A stretch of DNA of 7,124 nt from the NCBI GenBank assembly GCA_934643535.1, contig CAKUCE010000159.1, positions 1 through 7,124 on the forward strand, written 5' to 3'. How positions within the stretch are numbered: the first letter of the stretch is position 1; each line of letters begins with the position of its first letter. This stretch comes from an uncultured Clostridia bacterium (GTDB lineage Bacteria > Bacillota > Clostridia > Christensenellales > Aristaeellaceae). The position numbers and the translations under genes were made by a program. Positions 1-5,100 of the stretch are shown piece by piece. Below the pieces are notes generated by a model. The model searched no databases. It was not told the DNA's origin and saw only the letters and a program-made list of their open reading frames with translations.

Positions 1-57
1 CCCTAAAAATGCCTTTTCTACAAATTCTTGAATTTGCGGAAGACGAATCGACAAGCA

Positions 58-102
58 CCCGCTCGAAACGCCGGAAAGAGGCGAAACGAGCGGGTTGTTT
101 TT
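58..102 (+). terminator. Intrinsic terminator of an upstream gene
   Basis: An 8-bp perfect stem pairs CCCGCTCG (58-65) with CGAGCGGG (87-94). Inside it an AAA/AAA internal loop leads to a second stem, CGCC (69-72) with GGCG (80-83), capped by a 7-nt loop. The stem is followed at once by TTGTTTTT (95-102). Only the + direction has the T-tract, so it should end a + strand gene lying left of the window. A TAA at 4-6 or a TGA at 29-31 could be that gene's stop, but the coding sequence itself is not visible. It insulates the promoter at 139-167 from upstream transcription. Confidence 0.85.
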
Positions 103-138
103 GAAAGATGCAGTGTGTCAAAAGAATGCTTTCTTCCC

Positions 139-167
139 TTGCCAACCCATTTCAAATATGGTATATT
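139..167 (+). promoter_or_regulatory. Sigma-70/SigA-type promoter of the TetR operon
   Basis: TTGCCA (139-144, five of six to the -35 consensus) and TATATT (162-167, five of six to the -10 consensus) are separated by exactly 17 bases. Transcription would start near 173-176, about 25 bases before the TTG start at 199. The surrounding AT-rich sequence stands out from the GC-rich coding DNA, and the upstream terminator supports an independent start here. Confidence 0.7.
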
Positions 168-169
168 AT

Positions 170-179
170 AAGTATACTT
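170..179. promoter_or_regulatory. Candidate operator palindrome at the TetR operon start point
   Basis: AAGTATACTT is a perfect 10-bp palindrome. It begins two bases after the -10 box and covers the predicted transcription start. It also sits in a longer imperfect repeat, GTATA (161-165) with TATAC (173-177). TetR-family repressors commonly bind palindromes overlapping their own promoter, so autoregulation is a reasonable inference. AT-rich palindromes of this size can also occur by chance. Confidence 0.4.
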
Positions 180-187
180 TTTATCAT

Positions 188-192
188 GGAGG
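188..192 (+). promoter_or_regulatory. Ribosome binding site that sets the TTG start of the TetR gene
   Basis: GGAGG lies 6 bases before TTG at 199-201. No ATG or GTG in this frame is as well placed, and the protein read from this TTG has a normal TetR N-terminus with about 15 residues before helix 1. Confidence 0.8.
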
Positions 193-198
193 TTTACT

Positions 199-840
199 TT
201 GGCAAACGTTAATCAGAAGGAAGCCGTCGCCGCCCTGCACCGGGAACGGATGCTGGAGGCGGCAGAAGCGCTTTTTCATCAAAAAGGCTTTGAGGCCACC
301 ACCATCGACGACATTTCCAAGGCGTCCGGATACAGCCGGCGGACGCTGTATGCCTATTTTGTCAATAAGGAGGATTTCCTTCGGCAGATCGTCCGAAAGG
401 GGCTTGAACGGCTGGACAAGGCACTGGACGCCGCCCTGCGCCGGGAGAGCTTCGACGAGCGCTATTTCGCCGCCTGCGAAGCCGTTCTTCTCTACCTGCG
501 GGAATGCCCTCAGTCGGCAAAGCAGGTCCGGCAGGTACAGCCGGAAAAGCTGGATGGCGGCGATCCGACGGTAGGGGAAATTCTGGCCCTGGGCCAGCAG
601 ATCAACGAACGGCTTTCGGATATGCTCCGTCAGGGGCAGACAGAAGGATGCGTGCGGGGCTCGCTTCACCCGGAACGCTGCGCTGTGGTGCTGTGGTCAG
701 CCCTGAATGGGCTGAACGATACGTTTCAAAATCAGGGAGATTTTCTGGCAAAGCGTTTCAGTATTTCTCAAAACGAATTTCAGCGGGAAGCGCTGGAACA
801 GCTGCTTTCCTCTCTGCGAAAGGAGAAAACGCCGGATTGA
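199..840 (+). CDS. TetR/AcrR-family transcriptional regulator
   Basis: 213-residue DNA-binding regulator, a normal length for the family. Residues about 15-60 form the three-helix TetR DNA-binding domain. Helix 1 contains AAEALFHQKGFEATT (21-35). The helix-turn-helix runs through IDDISKASGYSRRTLYAYF (36-54) and is followed by the usual NKEDF. The rest is an alpha-helical ligand/dimer domain with little conserved sequence, so the effector cannot be guessed. It starts with TTG, chosen for the GGAGG 6 bases upstream. It is the first gene of an operon: its TGA stop overlaps the ATG of the DUF6323 gene by one base, and DUF6179 follows. The promoter palindrome suggests it represses itself and the two downstream genes. 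The family is confident; the regulatory target is inference. Confidence 0.93.
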   Translation: MANVNQKEAVAALHRERMLEAAEALFHQKGFEATTIDDISKASGYSRRTLYAYFVNKEDFLRQIVRKGLERLDKALDAALRRESFDERYFAACEAVLLYLRECPQSAKQVRQVQPEKLDGGDPTVGEILALGQQINERLSDMLRQGQTEGCVRGSLHPERCAVVLWSALNGLNDTFQNQGDFLAKRFSISQNEFQREALEQLLSSLRKEKTPD

Positions 841-1283
841 TGAAGCTGGAACTGATTTCTGGAAATCCCGAGGGGGAAGCAGCGCGCCTGCTGGCGGTCA
901 GCCGCCGGGCGGAAGAAGGGCTGGCTTTGACGGAGGCACAGGCGCGAACCGTCGCCCAGGCCCATGGAGACGCCCTGCTCCGGACCGGACGCATCGAATT
1001 CGGCAAAAGCGCTGCCGAGAGTCTCTTAGAAGCCTTTGCCGGTTCTCCGTGGCTGACCCGGGAAAATCAGGGCCAGCAATTGGCGGAGCTATTGACGCTG
1101 TTCTATGACTGCCGGGCCGAGCTGCCGGACCAGCTGCCCGACGGCTGGCTGCTGGAACGGATGCGCCGGGCCTATGACGGGCCTTGTCAGGGCTGCATGG
1201 AGCTGATGGGCGACTGCTTTCTGCTGCGTCTGCCCCGGCATCTGCGGCAGGGAGGCCGCCTGGAGGATTTTTCATGGACGTAA
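840..1283 (+). CDS. DUF6323 family protein
   Basis: 147-residue predicted soluble, mostly helical protein with no signal peptide or membrane segment. It matches what I remember of DUF6323: an EAQARTVAQAH-like helix (32-42), the signature TGRIEFG (49-55), then SPWLTRENQGQQLAELLTLFY (69-89, a 'D/GSP-Y/W...N...L.ELI.IFY' pattern), and AYDGPCQGCMELM (111-123). The family's role is unknown. No catalytic motif is evident; three cysteines cluster at 116, 119 and 126. The ATG overlaps the upstream stop as TGATG. The nearest Shine-Dalgarno-like AAAGGAG (819-825) is 14 bases away, so translation probably depends on coupling to the TetR gene. DUF6323 and DUF6179 are, to my knowledge, usually neighbours in Clostridia, so they may act as a pair. 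Confidence 0.85.
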   Translation: MKLELISGNPEGEAARLLAVSRRAEEGLALTEAQARTVAQAHGDALLRTGRIEFGKSAAESLLEAFAGSPWLTRENQGQQLAELLTLFYDCRAELPDQLPDGWLLERMRRAYDGPCQGCMELMGDCFLLRLPRHLRQGGRLEDFSWT

Positions 1284-1309
1284 ACGGGGAATGTGGAAAA
1301 GAAGAATAG
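1274..1309 (+). CDS. Possible 11-codon leader frame before DUF6179
   Basis: GGAGG at 1262-1266 sits exactly 7 bases before ATG 1274. The frame reads MDVNGECGKEE and ends at TAG 1307-1309, 15 bases before the DUF6179 ATG. It overlaps the last 10 bases of the DUF6323 gene in another frame. It is in the same frame as DUF6179, and the codons between the TAG and ATG 1325 are open, so a single sense change at TAG would extend DUF6179 by 17 residues. It could be a coupling or leader peptide, a relic of a longer DUF6179 N-terminus, or chance. No peptide of this kind is known to me. Confidence 0.3.
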   Translation: MDVNGECGKEE

Positions 1310-1324
1310 GAGAAAAAGGAAGAA

Positions 1325-2605
1325 ATGATGACTCCAAATCCTCTGGCGGTTTTTCATCCCATCGTCCCGGAGCGGCTTCGGGCCGGGGATTATTTCGCTT
1401 CTCTGACAGAAGAAGCCCTTGCCTGCGGCCTTTTGACGGAGAGCGATCTTTCCTGCCTGCAGGCCCAGCTTCCGGAGCTGCTGCGCCGCATGGCCGTCCA
1501 GTATGCGGGGGAGGGGAGCGGCTCCCTGCCGGTGGAAGTCGCCGGAGAAATGCTGCGTTCCCTGCAATTTGTGCTGGGCGCGGCGCTGAAGGGCTTCCCC
1601 TCCCCGGAGGAAGCGGCGGCCGCCCTGAAGGAACGGCCGCTGAGCGAGCTGTACGATGAAGGACTGGGCCGGGTGCGGCAAAAGCTGCGCACGGTTCGCC
1701 TTCTCCAACGAAGGATCCTGTCCCGGCTGTTTCAGACGCCCAATGTATTCTGGCGTTCCACCATCGAGGGCGGCGTAAACGGTTTCTTCCGGCTGTACCG
1801 GCCCGAGTTTGCCGCCCATGAGATTCATATCACGGCAGACTATCCGCCTCTGCTGGGCCGTCCCGCCCTGCAGGGCGCGGAATTTATGGAGCGCTATCTG
1901 GAAGAGATCGACGGGGAAAACGCCTTTCTTCGCGCCTTTCCTCATCGGGCGGTCCATCGGCTGCTGCTGGGCCTGAGCCGGGAGTATGCCAGCGCGCCGG
2001 TCAATCTGTTTGAGCCGGTCTGCCTGTCGGCACTGGGACTGACGCTGTGCGGGCGCTCCCCGGTGACGCTGGATCTGACGCCCGGCGAAGTGGATCGGCT
2101 GGCCCGCGGTTTTGAAAACCGGGCGCCGATCCGTCCGGCGCTGGAAAAAGCGCTGGCCCAGCTGGCGGAACAACTGGAGCTGCCGGGCCGGGCGCTGCGC
2201 TATACCGCCCAATGTCTGCCCAAGCTGGAAGAAGCCGTCCGGGCCGCGTTGGCGCTGGGAAAACCCGAGCGGGCGTTTCTCCTGCCCGCAGCCGAAAGCG
2301 CGCCGGAGCCGGAGCTGCTCTACGGCGAAAGCATGGACAGCCGGGCCTATGCGCGCCTGCTGGAGCGGCTTGTCCGGGCGGATACCGCCGAAGAGCAGGC
2401 GGCGCTGATCGTGGAAAACGTGCATTCGCTGGCAGACCTGCTGGATCTGCTGACCGATCTGGACGCAGGGGACGAGGCCCTTGCCGCTCTGGTGAAACGT
2501 CTGCCGCCGGACGCACTGGCCGGGATTCGTGCCCACTACGCCGACGGGCTGCTGGCCGAACGGGAGGCCGACCGGCGGCTGTGCCGCGCGTTGGACGAAA
2601 GATAG
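1325..2605 (+). CDS. DUF6179 domain-containing protein
   Basis: 426-residue predicted cytosolic, helix-rich protein. Its length and pattern match my memory of DUF6179: an N-terminal block around RLRAGDYFASLTEEALACG and LLTESDLSCLQ, a middle KGFPSPEEAAAALKERPLSELYDEG block, and later IHITADYPPLLGR and VNLFEPVCLSALGLTLCG. Function is unknown and I see no nucleotide-binding, metal-binding or catalytic signature. The C-terminal third is rich in Leu, Ala and Glu and probably all helical. ATG 1325 and ATG 1328 are both possible. AAGGAAG (1316-1322) lies closer to ideal spacing for the second. It is the last gene of the TetR-DUF6323-DUF6179 operon, 41 bases after DUF6323. Its TAG stop is two bases from the stop of a convergent gene, leaving no intergenic terminator. 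Confidence 0.87.
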   Translation: MMTPNPLAVFHPIVPERLRAGDYFASLTEEALACGLLTESDLSCLQAQLPELLRRMAVQYAGEGSGSLPVEVAGEMLRSLQFVLGAALKGFPSPEEAAAALKERPLSELYDEGLGRVRQKLRTVRLLQRRILSRLFQTPNVFWRSTIEGGVNGFFRLYRPEFAAHEIHITADYPPLLGRPALQGAEFMERYLEEIDGENAFLRAFPHRAVHRLLLGLSREYASAPVNLFEPVCLSALGLTLCGRSPVTLDLTPGEVDRLARGFENRAPIRPALEKALAQLAEQLELPGRALRYTAQCLPKLEEAVRAALALGKPERAFLLPAAESAPEPELLYGESMDSRAYARLLERLVRADTAEEQAALIVENVHSLADLLDLLTDLDAGDEALAALVKRLPPDALAGIRAHYADGLLAEREADRRLCRALDER

Positions 2606-2607
2606 CC

Positions 2608-3030
2608 TTATCCCTTTTCGGGGCTCAGCCATTCCTTGGCCTTTTCCACATCCTTTTCAAAGTGGACGGCGACGCCAGAGGACATCAGCCGCCGGGAAAG
2701 CTCCCGGCGGACTTTGCCGTCCGCCCCGATGAAAGCGACGCGGCGGAAGGGTTTCTCCGTCTCCGTCAGCGTGCGGACAAGAGCCTCCGTGATCTCCGGC
2801 GTGATCTTCGAATCCGTAAGCACAAAGGCCACGCAGCCGGGCGCGGAGGGCAGATGAAAGGCCGGTTCGTCTGCCCGCAGCTTTTCCAGCGTCAGCTGGC
2901 AGGAGCGGCCCAGTCCGTCCAAATGCTCAAACCAGATCATCCCGCCGCGGTAGGGCAGGGCAAAGGATCTTTTGCGGAACCCGGGCAGCTCCCGGCCGGA
3001 TGTTTCCATGGCTTCCTGTTCTGCCTTCAT
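2608..3030 (-). CDS. SpoIIAA-like/STAS-like small protein, function unknown
   Basis: 140-residue predicted soluble protein. The N-terminal half has FALPYRGGMIWFEHLDGLG (23-41) and CQLTLEKLR (44-52). The C-terminal half alternates beta strands and helices: GCVAFVLTDSKITPEITEAL (65-84), FRRVAFIGADGKVRRELSRRL (95-115) and VAVHFEKDVEKAKEWL (120-135). The 'VAFIG...R.L...L...F.D.E.AK.WL' ending is typical of SpoIIAA-like/SEC14-type STAS proteins. The call is based on fold pattern, not a firm family match; the phosphorylatable Ser of classical anti-anti-sigma factors is not evident. The start is ATG 3028-3030 because GGAGGG (3043-3038) lies 7 bases upstream. An ATG five codons earlier (3045) has only a cramped AGGA. 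The gene is convergent with DUF6179 and may belong to the same functional unit, which is inference. Confidence 0.6.
   Translation of the reverse strand: MKAEQEAMETSGRELPGFRKRSFALPYRGGMIWFEHLDGLGRSCQLTLEKLRADEPAFHLPSAPGCVAFVLTDSKITPEITEALVRTLTETEKPFRRVAFIGADGKVRRELSRRLMSSGVAVHFEKDVEKAKEWLSPEKG
2689..2710 (+). terminator. Possible transcription-stop hairpin for the DUF6179 operon, inside the convergent gene
   Basis: A perfect 9-bp GC-rich stem pairs CCGCCGGGA (2689-2697) with TCCCGGCGG (2702-2710) around a 4-nt loop (AAGC). In the + direction it is followed by ACTTTGCC, a weak T-run. The two convergent stop codons are only two bases apart, so + transcripts must end inside the - strand gene. 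This is the strongest hairpin I found there. It also encodes the Arg-rich RRELSRRL stretch of the - strand protein, which could explain it without any regulatory role. Confidence 0.3.
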
Positions 3031-3037
3031 CTTGAAT

Positions 3038-3043
3038 CCCTCC
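3038..3043 (-). promoter_or_regulatory. Ribosome binding site that decides the STAS-like gene start
   Basis: Read on the - strand, GGAGGG at 3043-3038 stands 7 bases before ATG 3030-3028. It lies downstream of the earlier in-frame ATG (3045), so the shorter 140-residue product is favoured over the 145-residue one. Confidence 0.75.
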
Positions 3044-3059
3044 ATGTTCCTTTTTCTGG

Positions 3060-3065
3060 ATTATA
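3060..3065 (-). promoter_or_regulatory. Promoter -10 box for the STAS-like gene
   Basis: A perfect TATAAT on the - strand (3065 to 3060) would start transcription near 3053, leaving a 23-base leader that includes the GGAGGG site. The -35 position (3088-3083, TGTATT) is poor. A second candidate is an extended -10, TGTTATGAT (3130-3122), also without a good -35. Either or both could drive the gene; the proximal one has the best -10. Confidence 0.5.
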
Positions 3066-3314
3066 ATTGATTCTAAACCAAAAATACAGGGAACGGGCTG
3101 AGAAAAGTGCGTCCTTTTCTTATCATAACACAATCATAAAGGCCGTGCGCGGCGGATGCAAAAGCAGGTTTGTTCGCCAACGGACTGCTCCGGCCTCGTT
3201 CAGCTCACGTTCTGTCTTTTTCCTGCGGCAGTGCCCGGACAAACGCCCGACGGCGCCGACCCGAATGCGCCCGTGCGTCCGGAAGCGGGCCCGGAGCGTC
3301 CTCTGGCTGGCCGG

Positions 3315-3343
3315 TTGCATCCAAATGCCTGGGGCGATATAAT
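3315..3343 (+). promoter_or_regulatory. Promoter of the acyltransferase-DUF6320 operon
   Basis: TTGCAT (3315-3320) and a perfect TATAAT (3338-3343) are 17 bases apart. The -35 keeps the TTG core. Transcription should start near 3349-3352, giving a leader of about 50 bases with a GGGAGG site near its end. Confidence 0.7.
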
Positions 3344-3345
3344 AG

Positions 3346-3365
3346 AAGTTGCCCGCTGGCAACTT
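3346..3365. promoter_or_regulatory. Inverted repeat over the acyltransferase operon start point (candidate operator)
   Basis: AAGTTGCC (3346-3353) and GGCAACTT (3358-3365) are perfect inverted repeats around CGCT. The pair starts two bases after the TATAAT box and straddles the predicted transcription start. Because the left arm would be mostly untranscribed, a DNA-binding regulator site is more likely than an RNA terminator. A competing pairing, GCCCGC (3351-3356) with GCGGGC (3368-3373), is also possible in RNA. The cognate regulator is unknown. The half-site differs from the palindrome in front of the TetR gene, so the TetR protein of this window is not an obvious candidate. Confidence 0.5.
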
Positions 3366-3384
3366 TTGCGGGCCAGTCCACATC

Positions 3385-3390
3385 GGGAGG
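3385..3390 (+). promoter_or_regulatory. Ribosome binding site that sets the TTG start of the acyltransferase
   Basis: GGGAGG ends 9 bases before TTG 3400-3402 and only 3 bases before TTG 3394. The open frame extends back to a TTG at 3349, but that lies at or before the predicted transcription start and has no ribosome binding site. TTG 3400 is therefore the best start. Confidence 0.7.
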
Positions 3391-3399
3391 ATTTTGACG

Positions 3400-5100
3400 T
3401 TGGCGGAAGAAACCGAAAAAACGGCCTTTGAGCAGGCCGAAGACATACCCCAAACGGCGGAAACAGAAAAACAACGGAAATCCGAAGAAAAAAATCGGCA
3501 GAAGGCCGAAAAGCGGGCGGCGAAGGCCGCCCGGAAACTGGAAAAGGAGCAGGCGCGCCGGGAGCGCTCCGTTCGGAAACAGGCGGAAAAAACGGCCCGT
3601 ACCCCGCACCTGCGGGAACGGGAGCTGTTCGAACGCTGGCTGGGCGGCTTTGAAAGCGAGCGTCAGGCCCTTCTGCGGGAATATTTCGACGGGCTGAACG
3701 CGCATCTGGCGCTGGCACGGGACGAGGTGATCCAGTTCCGCCGGGATTTTGCCGCCGCCATTGATCTGCTGCTCCGGTTGGGCTGCCCGCTGGAAGAAGC
3801 CCTGACCCGTCTCAGCCCGGAGCGTCTGGGCGGCTTCTATGCATGGCCCGCCACCCTCTGGTTCCGGCTGGACGATGCGGCGAAGATCTATCCCCTGTCC
3901 ATGAAGCACGGCCAGATGTCCGTGTTCCGGCTGGCGGCGGTTCTCAAGGAGCCGGTGAAGCCGGAGCTTCTGCAAATCGCCCTGCATTTCACCATCCAGC
4001 GCTTTCCCGGCTTTGCCACCACCGTGCGCAAGGGCTTTTTCTGGCATTATCTGGATCAGACCAAACGGCGCTACTGCATCCAGCCGGAGACGGATATTCC
4101 CGTCCGACCGCTGAAGATCGCCGCCAGCGGCTCTCAGAGCTTCCGGGTGCTGTATTATGAAAACCGTATCAGCGCGGAGTTTTTCCACATTCTGACCGAC
4201 GCTACCGGGGGCATGTGCTTTCTCAAGACCCTGCTGGCGGAATATCTACGGCTACTGGGCACGGACTGCCCCTGCGGCGACGGTATTCTGGATGTGACCC
4301 GGCCGCCGCTGGCCGGGGAAAACGAAAACGCCTTCCCGGCGGCAGATCGCCGGGGCAAGGGCTCCGGCCTGACCGACCGGGCGGCCCTGCAGCTCAGCGG
4401 CCGGCTGGCCCCGGTGCACCCCTGTCGCATCTTGCACTTCGAAATGGACGCGGAAAAGCTGCGGGAGGCTGCCCGCAACCGGAACGCCACCGTCACGGCC
4501 TATCTGCTGGGGCTTCTGTTTTTGGCGGGACGGCGGGCCACGGAGGCCATGGGCGGCAGCTTCAACATTCAGGTGCCCGTCAATATGCGCAAGTTCTATC
4601 CCTCGCCCACGCTGCGCAATTTTTCCATGTACTGCGGCATTCGACTGGATATGGAGCAGGTGACCACACTGGACGACATTCTGCCGGAAATTCAGCATCA
4701 GCTGACGGAGAAAGCCTCCCGGGAGGCCATGACCGAGATGATCCATTCCTCCACCCGGCTGGTGAACTCGGTCCGATTTGTGCCGCTGTTCATCAAGGCC
4801 CCCATTGCCCGGCTGATCTATGGCTTCCTGGGAGATAAGATCTTTACCAACACCCTGTCCAATCTGGGCGTGGTGAACCTGCCCCCGGAGATGGAAAGCC
4901 GGGTGGACCATCTGGAATTTCTGCTGGGCACGCTGGTGAGCAACCGGGCGGGCTGCGCGCTGGTCACCTGCTGCGGCAAGGCCGTGCTGACCATTGCCAA
5001 GCAGACTGCCGATCCCTCGCTGGAAGAAGCACTGTGCCGCCTTCTTGATGAAGATGCGGTACAATATACCATGAAAGGAAGCGTCCTGTATGAAGGTTGA
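3400..5100 (+). CDS. Acyltransferase, clostridial 'alcohol acetyltransferase' (condensation-domain fold), with long N-terminal extension
   Basis: 566 residues from TTG 3400. Residues about 152-565 match the clostridial proteins annotated as alcohol acetyltransferase, of the CoA-dependent/condensation acyltransferase superfamily. Visible landmarks are WFRLDDAAKIYPLSM at the domain start, RFPGFATTVRKGFFW, FFHILTDATGG with the HxxxD catalytic motif (His263, Asp267), FNIQVPVNMRKFYPS, and SNLGVVNLP near 487-495, in the position of the second conserved motif of this fold. The donor is presumably an acyl-CoA; the acceptor is unknown. Residues 1-70 are extremely rich in Lys, Arg, Glu, Gln and Ala, probably a coiled coil. 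Residues 70-148 look helical. Family members I recall are about 430 residues and lack this extension. There is no signal peptide. The 3' end overlaps the DUF6320 gene by 11 bases. Confidence 0.82.
   Translation: MAEETEKTAFEQAEDIPQTAETEKQRKSEEKNRQKAEKRAAKAARKLEKEQARRERSVRKQAEKTARTPHLRERELFERWLGGFESERQALLREYFDGLNAHLALARDEVIQFRRDFAAAIDLLLRLGCPLEEALTRLSPERLGGFYAWPATLWFRLDDAAKIYPLSMKHGQMSVFRLAAVLKEPVKPELLQIALHFTIQRFPGFATTVRKGFFWHYLDQTKRRYCIQPETDIPVRPLKIAASGSQSFRVLYYENRISAEFFHILTDATGGMCFLKTLLAEYLRLLGTDCPCGDGILDVTRPPLAGENENAFPAADRRGKGSGLTDRAALQLSGRLAPVHPCRILHFEMDAEKLREAARNRNATVTAYLLGLLFLAGRRATEAMGGSFNIQVPVNMRKFYPSPTLRNFSMYCGIRLDMEQVTTLDDILPEIQHQLTEKASREAMTEMIHSSTRLVNSVRFVPLFIKAPIARLIYGFLGDKIFTNTLSNLGVVNLPPEMESRVDHLEFLLGTLVSNRAGCALVTCCGKAVLTIAKQTADPSLEEALCRLLDEDAVQYTMKGSVLYEG

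Larger units (their letters stand above)
3066..3399. other. Divergent intergenic region, no convincing gene
   Basis: About 330 bases separate the two divergent genes. The left side (3066-3140) is AT-rich and holds the - strand promoter elements. The right end (3315-3399) holds the + strand promoter, an inverted repeat and a ribosome binding site. The GC-rich middle (about 3140-3314) has open frames on both strands, but none has a ribosome binding site and a plausible protein. It has only short hairpins, such as CGGA (3181-3184) with TCCG (3189-3192), and I see no known riboswitch or small-RNA pattern. Confidence 0.6.

Noticed and set aside
9..104. Short + strand frame MPFLQILEFAEDES... through the first terminator
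   Set aside because: No ribosome binding site, and its 3' half consists of the terminator stem and T-tract, so it is unlikely to be coding.
1307..1309. TAG read through as an amino acid (pyrrolysine or suppression) to extend DUF6179
   Set aside because: DUF6179 has its own ribosome binding site and ATG right after the TAG. I see no evidence of recoding machinery or a downstream recoding structure.
1187..2632. 481-codon open frame on the - strand opposite DUF6179
   Set aside because: It is antisense to a recognised gene in GC-rich DNA. The product is rich in Gln, Arg and Pro with no recognisable domain, and I see no suitable start signal.
2212..3066. 284-codon + strand frame across the DUF6179 end and the STAS-like gene
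   Set aside because: It spans two real genes in the wrong frame or strand, is dominated by Arg, Gly and Ala, and has no ribosome binding site.
3067..3342. Possible small gene in the divergent gap, + strand
   Set aside because: Starts with TTG without a ribosome binding site, overlaps both promoters, and the product is Arg/Ser/Pro-rich with no recognisable feature.
3346..3367. Inverted repeat plus TTTT as an intrinsic terminator or attenuator
   Set aside because: The predicted transcription start lies inside the left arm, so the full hairpin would not be transcribed, and the T-run is only four bases. An operator fits better.
3123..3446. Possible small gene in the divergent gap, - strand
   Set aside because: It starts inside the acyltransferase coding region, covers its promoter, and the predicted protein resembles nothing.
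3205..4188. 327-codon open frame on the - strand opposite the acyltransferase
   Set aside because: Low-complexity shadow frame; the + strand frame has the promoter, ribosome binding site and family motifs.
4252..5064. 270-codon open frame on the - strand inside the acyltransferase gene
   Set aside because: Antisense to the conserved acyltransferase core, with His/Gln/Gly-rich composition typical of shadow frames.
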